Source of the DNA: Tupaia tana
Taxonomy: Eukaryota; Chordata; Mammalia; Scandentia; Tupaiidae
Length of the DNA: 64,000 nt
Direction: 5' to 3'
Assembly (NCBI GenBank): GCA_026018925.1
Contig: JAKSZU010000013.1
Coordinates: 1,488,001-1,552,000 of the forward strand
Part shown: one piece after another, positions 58,440 to 64,000 of the stretch
Layout: each line of letters begins with the position of its first letter
Position numbering within the stretch: position 1 is the stretch's first letter
Translations under genes and position numbers: made by a program
Notes under the pieces: generated by a model
Databases searched by the model: none
What the model saw: the letters and a program-made list of their open reading frames with translations, nothing else
Told to the model about the DNA's origin: nothing

Positions 58440-58672
58440 TTTTTTCCCCCTTTAATTTGCTGTAGGGCACGGAGAGAGGGAGAGAGAGGGGTACGTGAGA
58501 AAGTACCCCTAGAGGGGATGGCATGCCCCGACCCCTTCTCCATTCTCCTCTCTGGATCTTGGGCACGCATGCACACATGCCCTCATGTTTTCAAGCCACC
58601 AGGTCCAGGACTCAAACTGCACAGTCAGCCAGTGGGACTCGGCGCCTTCACCACCACACCATCTGCTGGCCC
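58440..58672 (-). mobile_element. Old SINE-L, antisense
   Basis: TTTGCTGTAGGGCACGGAGA at the left, CTCTGGATCTTGGGCACGCA in the body, CACCATCTGCTGGCCC at the right. Confidence 0.86.
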
Positions 58673-58726
58673 AGTGAATATAATATCTTTTTATTTGTCT
58701 GAGGCTATTAAGAAAAGATTGACTCA

Positions 58727-58999
58727 GGGACCAGCAGTTAGTGTAATGGCTATGTTGCTGGACTCCCATGTAGTCGACCGCAGTTCGAGTTCCAGACCCA
58801 GTGGCTTAAAGCTCACGCTGGGTGCATGTTCGTGCGTGCCCAAGATCCCGAGAGGAGAATGGAGGAGAAGGGATTGCGGCGTGGCCATCCCCCCTGGGGG
58901 GTGATTTCTCACTTTCTGTCTCTCTGTCTCTCTGTCTGTCTGGAGAGCACACGCGCCCTATAGCAAAAACCTCTTAAAAAAAAAAAAAAAGGAAGAAAA
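58727..58999 (+). mobile_element. SINE-L, sense, with 16-bp target duplication
   Basis: AGAAAAGATTGACTCA at 58711-58726 and AGAAAAGATTGATTCA at 59000-59015. A near-consensus copy with a mixed A tail. Confidence 0.95.
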
Positions 59000-60337
59000 A
59001 GAAAAGATTGATTCAAAGGGGATAGAGACTTAATGGTGAGCCTCGTGAGCCGGCCTCCCCAACCTCCACACACCAGTTGGCCCCTTTCTTACTTTCCTTT
59101 TAAATGTCTTCTCTTTCTCAGTCCTGATTGAAAAGCAGCTCTAGTCATGGAGAAGTTCTGCCAAGGCCAAAGTGGGGGCACAGTGAGCTGTACCCCTTAG
59201 GGGAAAAAGAAAGTCTTTTTAGACAGAGGAAGCAGGAAGGTGTGATCCAATGGTCTGAAGGAAGGGAAGGAATTCCATGTTTGTTTATTTATTTATTTTT
59301 CTCTGTTTCCCACCTGAGGGCAGTCCTTTTTGGAAAAATCAGGGTGCAATGTGGGCAAGATAATTAGAAACCCACCTTTCTATACAGAACACCAAGGAAA
59401 GGGGTCCCCTGGGAGCTAGGGAGTCTGGGGGAACCCCAGAGAGAAGAGACCTGGCAAGGGTGTCTCTAGTTCTGTGCATGAACCGACCAGGCCCATGCCC
59501 AGCCGCAGCCCAAGCGGCCCTTTGCAGGACGGACACAGGGACACCACTGACGGAAGGAGCGGAGGACTTTTGGACTCCGGCCTGCCCGGTTTGCTCTTTC
59601 GCCGAGACGCCATCTTTGTTTTCACACAAGCACGTTCCTCAGCTGTTGGAAAGGCTCCCTCACTAGCTCCGGGCCTGCAGCTGCAGCAGTGCCAACATCC
59701 TCAAGTCTGCCCTTTCTCGGAAAACTCCATTTCTGTCTGATTTGCATCCCTTTGTCAGTTTCTAATTCATTGCTGCCTTCCTTGTTGACCCTTTTTCTCC
59801 TTTGTGAATGTCCATTTTTGCATGATGTCAAATAGGTTTATCCCTGGGAGACAAGGAGGCCACAAGACTTGCCCTTTGCTGTCTGTGTGTGAACTGAACA
59901 AGATGTGCAGTGACAGTCACCCGCCGGCCTCGAAGAGAGGTGACATCACTGGTCACCGATTGTCGTGTACACTTGCTGTTTCTTCAGCGCCTGGTGGTCT
60001 GGATATCTATAAAGTTTACGCTTTGTACAATTATGGTTCATGTGCCCTGGCAACCGAAATTTGAACTGTGTGGTCAGGGCACTGGGTAAATCACAGGAAC
60101 TGGAATCCCAGGGTCATGAACCCCACTTCTGCCAGCTTCTGTCAATTAAAAGTTAGTCAGGAAGTCTGGCTGCTGCCCAAGCAGAGGGGAATTAGGTCCC
60201 AACTTCTGTAGAGAGGATCACCAATACATAAGTGGACTTATTTTAGAGTCATTGAATCCCTGAAAAATATTTTCACCGTATTGTAGAATTTGGGGTTGGT
60301 GGTTCTTTTCTGTGAATATTTAAAGATATCACTCCTG
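59000..60337. other. Single-copy sequence, one GC-rich patch
   Basis: The 59340-59745 patch is GC-richer. On the minus strand it reads KMASRRKSKPGRPESKSPP from 59619 leftwards, which could be the start of a basic nuclear protein or a retrocopied 5' end, but I cannot name it. Nothing else supported. Confidence 0.35.
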
Positions 60338-60530
60338 GGACCAGGCAAAGAAGTAAAATGCCATGATCTGTGAGACAGTCCCACATGGAAGGTTCCAGGT
60401 TCAAGTCCAGAGGCCTCCCTGAGTACCCCAGGCCCTTGGCTGCCCCGATTCTGGACCGGCTGAGGGCTGGGGCAGGTCACAGCATTGATTCTCTTTCTCT
60501 CGCTCGCTCTGCTCTCTCTCAGAAGAAATA
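60338..60530 (+). mobile_element. tRNA-derived SINE of a different type
   Basis: GGGACCAGGCAAAGAAGTAA head and a good B box GGTTCAAGTCC. The body (TGGCTGCCCCGATTCTGGAC, GCAGGTCACAGCATTGATTC) is unlike SINE-L or SINE-S, and the tail is CTCTCAGAAGAAATAAATG. Only one copy is seen here. Confidence 0.6.
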
Positions 60531-60699
60531 AATGCACTTCTAATAACTAAATGAAGATACTCCCCTGCATTCTGCTTTACATGGTTTTGTATTAGATATC
60601 CACAATTACCCATCATTCAGAAGGCTGTTTCCTGTAGCTAATGTGTTGTTTCTCTATGGCTACTTTCAAGATGAAAACAAACAAACAAACAAAAACAAG
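60531..60699. other. Single-copy sequence
   Basis: Contains a (AAAC)n run at about 60674-60694. Nothing else recognised. Confidence 0.4.
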
Positions 60700-61397
60700 G
60701 GCTTTCAGTGATTTCTTTATATACTAGGCATCATTTGTGGACTTGGCTGAGCTTCTCAAATGTATGAATTTAGATCATTCACCAAATTTCGCAAGTTTGC
60801 AGCAATTACTTCTTCAGACTTATGTGTGTGTAGTGTGTACACCAACTTCTTTCTCTTCTCTTTCTGTGACTTCAATGACAAAAATATTAGATCTTCTGAT
60901 ACTGTTTCACAGGTTCCTAAAACTCTGTTTATTTTGTTTAATCCTTTTTCTCGGTGTTCCTCTGCTTGGTTAATTGTTATCAACGTGCTAATTCACTGAC
61001 TCCTTTTTTTTTTTCTTTCTTTCTTTCTTTTTTTTTTTTTTTTTGCTAATAAGCTTATTCATTACACTTTTTTTTGAAATCTAAAATATTTTGTTTTTCC
61101 AATTCTAAAATTCCCCTTTGGAATTTTTATGGCTTCAGTCTCAGTTAACTTCTATTTTCCTATTTATCTCAAGAGCACTGTTATAATAGTTGCTTTAAAT
61201 TTTTGTCTGTTGAGCCAACATCTGAGTCATTTTTGGATTGACCTGTTGCTTGTGTTTCTCCATGTGAATAGCTCATCTTTCCCTGGTTCCTTAAATGTCC
61301 AGTAATTTTGGGTGTATCCAGGACATTTTGAATGTCACATTTTGAGATTCTATGACCTGCTAAAATCTGCCTGGAGAATACCGATTTTATTCTTTTC

Positions 61398-61436
61398 TTC
61401 TCCTTCTCCTTCTCCTCCTCCTCCTCCTCCTTCTCT
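61398..61436 (+). repeat. (CTT/CTC)n microsatellite
   Basis: TTCTCCTTCTCCTTCTCCTC continuing as CTCCTC repeats, at the T-rich end of the following antisense SINE. Confidence 0.9.
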
Positions 61437-61678
61437 CTTATGTGTTTGCCATAGCATGCATGTGCTCACCAGAGATAGGCAGAGAGAGGAAAAGTGAGAA
61501 ATCATCCCCTGGGGGATGGCCATGCCGTACTTCTTTCTCCTCCGTTCTCCTCCTAGGATTTTGGGCACACATACGTACCCACCAGGTGTGATTTCCAAGC
61601 CACCAGGTGAGGAACTCAAACTGTGGTCAGCCATGTGGGAATCCAGTACCTTAACCCCCACGCCGACTGCTGGCCCTG
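61437..61678 (-). mobile_element. Old SINE-L, antisense
   Basis: GAGAATACCGATTTTA before the CT tract and GAGAATACTGATTTTA after the SINE are the target copies. Left TGTGTTTGCCATAGCATGCA, right CGACTGCTGGCCC. Confidence 0.9.
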
Positions 61679-62515
61679 AGAATACTGATTTTAAGCAGGC
61701 AGTCAACCCCGTTATGCTCAGACTGCAAATTCCATCTCTCCTTCTGTGGTGGTGGTTCCAATGGTAGTTGGATTTTCAAAGCCTTTGTTCACTCCTTTGG
61801 GTCTGTCTGTGCGTGGGTGGCTTGGGCCTGCACCTAGGACTTGAGCCGTTCGTACACGGAACTAGGGTTTCTCCTTCTCTAGGAGTCTCCAACACATGCT
61901 GTCGGTGACAGGGGCCTCTCAGGGCTGTCACCGCCTGTCCTGCTTTTCACAGTTCCAAGACTTGGGGCTCTCACAGCAGGACCGGGAAAGAAAACGAAGT
62001 TGGGGAAGAAGGAGAGAAAGAAACCCCAGGCATGTTCCCCTCACCTTTGGTTCATGGGGGCTCCTTTTTCTGGTCTCTTTGCCAGAAAGACAAGGCTTTT
62101 CTTGGAGTTTTTGCTGCATATGTCAACTGGGGAATTCCTTGCCTGAGCGTCCTTTCTGTCAAACGTGGGGGAAGTAGGAGGACAGAAAACTGGAAAGCAT
62201 ATTTCCCTCTTGGCCGCTTCTTTAAGTCCCGACATGCCACGCGTCCAATTTGCCCGTTACTGTGTCCTTTTCAGAGTCCCCAAGAAATCGACATTCAGTT
62301 ATGCTGAGAATTTCTGGTTCTGATGAGTGGGGAGAGAGAAGCTAGTGTGTGCTTGCCCATCTTAGACACCATGAGAAGTCCTCAAATGTATAAATTCTTA
62401 GGAAATTGAAGTTTGAGGTTTTTCAGTTTTAAGTGGTCAAGTTTTAATTTTTGTATTTCCCCCAAAAATAGCTTAAACACAATTTTAAAATCTTCCCTAG
62501 CAACACAGATTTTTA

Positions 62516-62766
62516 TTTATTTATTTATTTTTTGAGAGGTTTTTGCTATAGGGCGCATGCGCTCACCAGAAAGGCAGAGAGAAAGCAAAAAATCACCCCT
62601 CAGGGGGATGGCCACACCGCAATCCCTTCTCCTCCATTCTCCTCTCAGGATCTTGGGTACGCACGCACACGTGCCTGGTGTGAGTTTAAGCCACGAGGTC
62701 CGGGCCTCAAACCATGGTCTATTACATGGGAGTCCAGCGACATGCCATTACACCAACTGCTGGTCC
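62516..62766 (-). mobile_element. SINE-L, antisense, with 17-bp target duplication
   Basis: AGCAACACAGATTTTTA at 62499-62515 and AGCAACATAGATTTTTA at 62767-62783. (ATTT)n, then GAGAGGTTTTTGCTATAGGG; right end AACTGCTGGTCC. Confidence 0.95.
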
Positions 62767-62783
62767 AGCAACATAGATTTTTA

Positions 62784-62942
62784 GAACAGCTTGTTGGCAG
62801 GTGAAGAATCTGTAGCATTATGGTTCTTTATTACTAAATGATAAGCTATAAAACTTCACCTTAGCTTTACTGGCACCCCAGTTCAATAGAATTTCACTTT
62901 AGAATTTTAAAAAGATGTTTGTAAATGTTTTTGACTTCTCAG
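62784..62942. other. AT-rich single-copy sequence
   Basis: Nothing recognised. Confidence 0.4.
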
Positions 62943-63112
62943 TGCTAGCAGTTGGCATGTTGGTTAAGACACTGGACTCCCACATGGCCAACTACATTGT
63001 CCAGCCCCGGACCCAGCAGTTTGCTTTCTCACTTACCCCCTCTCTCTCTGTCTCTGTCTGGTGAGTGCATGTGCCCTAAAGCAAATTTTTAAAAATGATG
63101 CTAAATTAAATA
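62943..63112 (+). mobile_element. SINE-S-like copy, sense
   Basis: GTGCTAGCAGTTGGCATGTT head, short pyrimidine tract, and a GTGCCCTAAAGCAAATT end shared with SINE-L. Confidence 0.8.
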
Positions 63113-63221
63113 AATACTTCTTTTTTTAAAAAAAAGTTTTTGACGTCTCAGTATGTCATACTACTGCATTTATGAATTCCAAATTGTTTTCTGCTATGTA
63201 TTTAAGTTTGATGTCAGATAC

Positions 63222-63485
63222 GGGGACGGTAAGCAGCATAGTGGTTAAGGCACTGAACTCCCATGTAGTCAACTGTGGTTCAAGTACCTGACCAGTGGCT
63301 TAAAACTCATGCCTGTTACGTGTGTCTGCATGCCCAAAATCCCAGGAGGAAAATGGAGGAGAAGGGACTGCGGCATGGCCATCCCCCCAGGAGTGATTTT
63401 TCGCTTTCTGTCTTTCTGTTTCTCTCTGTGTTTCTGGTGAGCACATGTGCCCTATAGCAAAAACCTCTCTGAAAATGAAAAAATA
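63222..63485 (+). mobile_element. SINE-L with old-type head, sense
   Basis: CGGGGACGGTAAGCAGCATA head, GTGGTTCAAGTACC as a decayed B box, body CCCAGGAGGAAAATGGAGGA, tail GCCCTATAGCAAAAACCTC. Confidence 0.88.
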
Positions 63486-63599
63486 ATAAATTCAAGGGAA
63501 AAGGATTTATTATATTTCATTAAAAGAAATCTTTGTAAGCAAAAGGTTTTAAAATGAATTCAAACAAGTACACAAATTTTAATAAGAAACTTTGATTTG

Positions 63600-63803
63600 G
63601 GGGCCAGCAGGTGGCATGGTAGTTAAGGTACTGGACCCCACATGGCCAACTGTGGTTTGAATCCCAGGCCTGAGATTCACGCTGGGCATATGTGTGTGCA
63701 TGCCCAAAATCCGAAGAGGAGAATGCAGGAGAAAAGACTGTGGTGTGGCCAACCCCCAGGGGGTGATTTCTCACTTCCTCTCTCTGAACACTGGCACCCT
63801 GTG

Positions 63804-63850
<47 letters not shown>
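63600..63850 (+). mobile_element. SINE-L with old-type head and a 44-base A tail
   Basis: GGGGGCCAGCAGGTGGCATG head, full-order body, GCACCCTGTGGC, then an uninterrupted A run at about 63806-63849. The body is diverged although the A tail is long and pure. Confidence 0.9.
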
Positions 63851-63852
<2 letters not shown>

Positions 63853-64000
63853 AAAAAAAAAAAGACAGAAAAGAAAAAAAAGTGTTTTATTTTAAAACAT
63901 AAGTTTCTGATCTTGCTGCAGTTTGAAGACAGATAAAATGATACAATCAATCAGTAACACACTGTAAGAAACCATTTCTGAATCTATTCCATAAACCAGA
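63851..64000. other. A-rich then single-copy sequence to the window end
   Basis: GTTAAAAAAAAAAAGACAG and similar A-rich text, then unremarkable sequence. Nothing recognised. Confidence 0.4.

Larger units (their letters stand above)
60700..62350 (-). mobile_element. Old antisense L1 or HAL1-like element
   Basis: TCTGTGACTTCAATGACAAA and CACAGGTTCCTAAAACTCTG, then GTATCCAGGACATTTTGAAT and AGCAGGCAGTCAACCCCGTT follow the order of the 5' half of old mammalian L1/HAL1 elements read in antisense. GAAAGCATATTTCCCTCTTGG (62196 on) fits the 5' end. A SINE splits it at 61433. No ORF survives. The family call is from remembered consensus and needs alignment. Confidence 0.5.

Overview
The window is nuclear DNA of a placental mammal. 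This rests on several nested LINE-1 (L1) copies, intronless copies of mammalian housekeeping mRNAs, mariner miniatures, and about 55 copies of a tRNA-derived SINE with pol III A and B boxes. I do not recognise the SINE as Alu, B1/B2, SINEC, Bov-tA, ERE, VES, rabbit C or colugo CYN, so I leave the species open. I see no intact host protein-coding gene, no functional tRNA or rRNA gene, no CRISPR array and no recognisable endogenous retrovirus. Almost all long open frames are products of repeats.

SINE names used here: SINE-L is about 250 bp. Its head begins GGGACCAGCAGTTAGCGTAA (young) or GGCCAGCAGGTGGCGTGG (old), its body carries GCCCAAGATCCCGAGAGGAG, and it ends CCCTATAGCAAAAACCTCTC plus an A tail. 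SINE-S is about 150 bp, with the old-type head joined to a CT-rich tract and TCTCTGGTCAAACTAAA plus (AAAT)n. Minus-strand copies read as T-rich tract first and CTGCTGGTCCC last.

Layout. 1-2.1 kb: mariner miniature and antisense L1 with SINEs. 2.1-8.4 kb: a PABPC1 processed pseudogene inside that L1, itself broken by a twin-primed L1 in its 5' UTR and by two SINEs. 8.4-14.2 kb: antisense L1 and SINEs. 14.2-18 kb: GC-rich sequence with possible terminal exons of an unidentified gene. 18-19.8 kb: SINEs. 19.8-23.0 kb: a 3.2-kb composite element (two GC-rich minisatellites, a unique stretch, an L1-type 3' UTR and an A tail) with a perfect 15-bp target duplication, inserted in an older SINE. This is the most novel object in the window. 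23-29.4 kb: mostly single-copy, partly GC-rich DNA with old SINEs. 29.4-35.8 kb: old antisense L1s, a minisatellite grown inside a SINE, and a CTTT/CCTT tract.

35.8-48.1 kb: one nearly full-length antisense L1 split by an RP9 processed pseudogene, which is in turn split by a KPNA2 processed pseudogene. The same L1 is split again by an L1 with ORF1 and a 3' end but no visible ORF2. 48-64 kb: more L1 fragments, many SINEs, two adjacent mariner miniatures and single-copy stretches.

The elements do not form a pathway, but they share a mechanism. L1-type target-primed reverse transcription explains the SINEs, the three mRNA retrocopies, the twin-primed L1 and the composite element. The nesting order and target duplications give a relative chronology.
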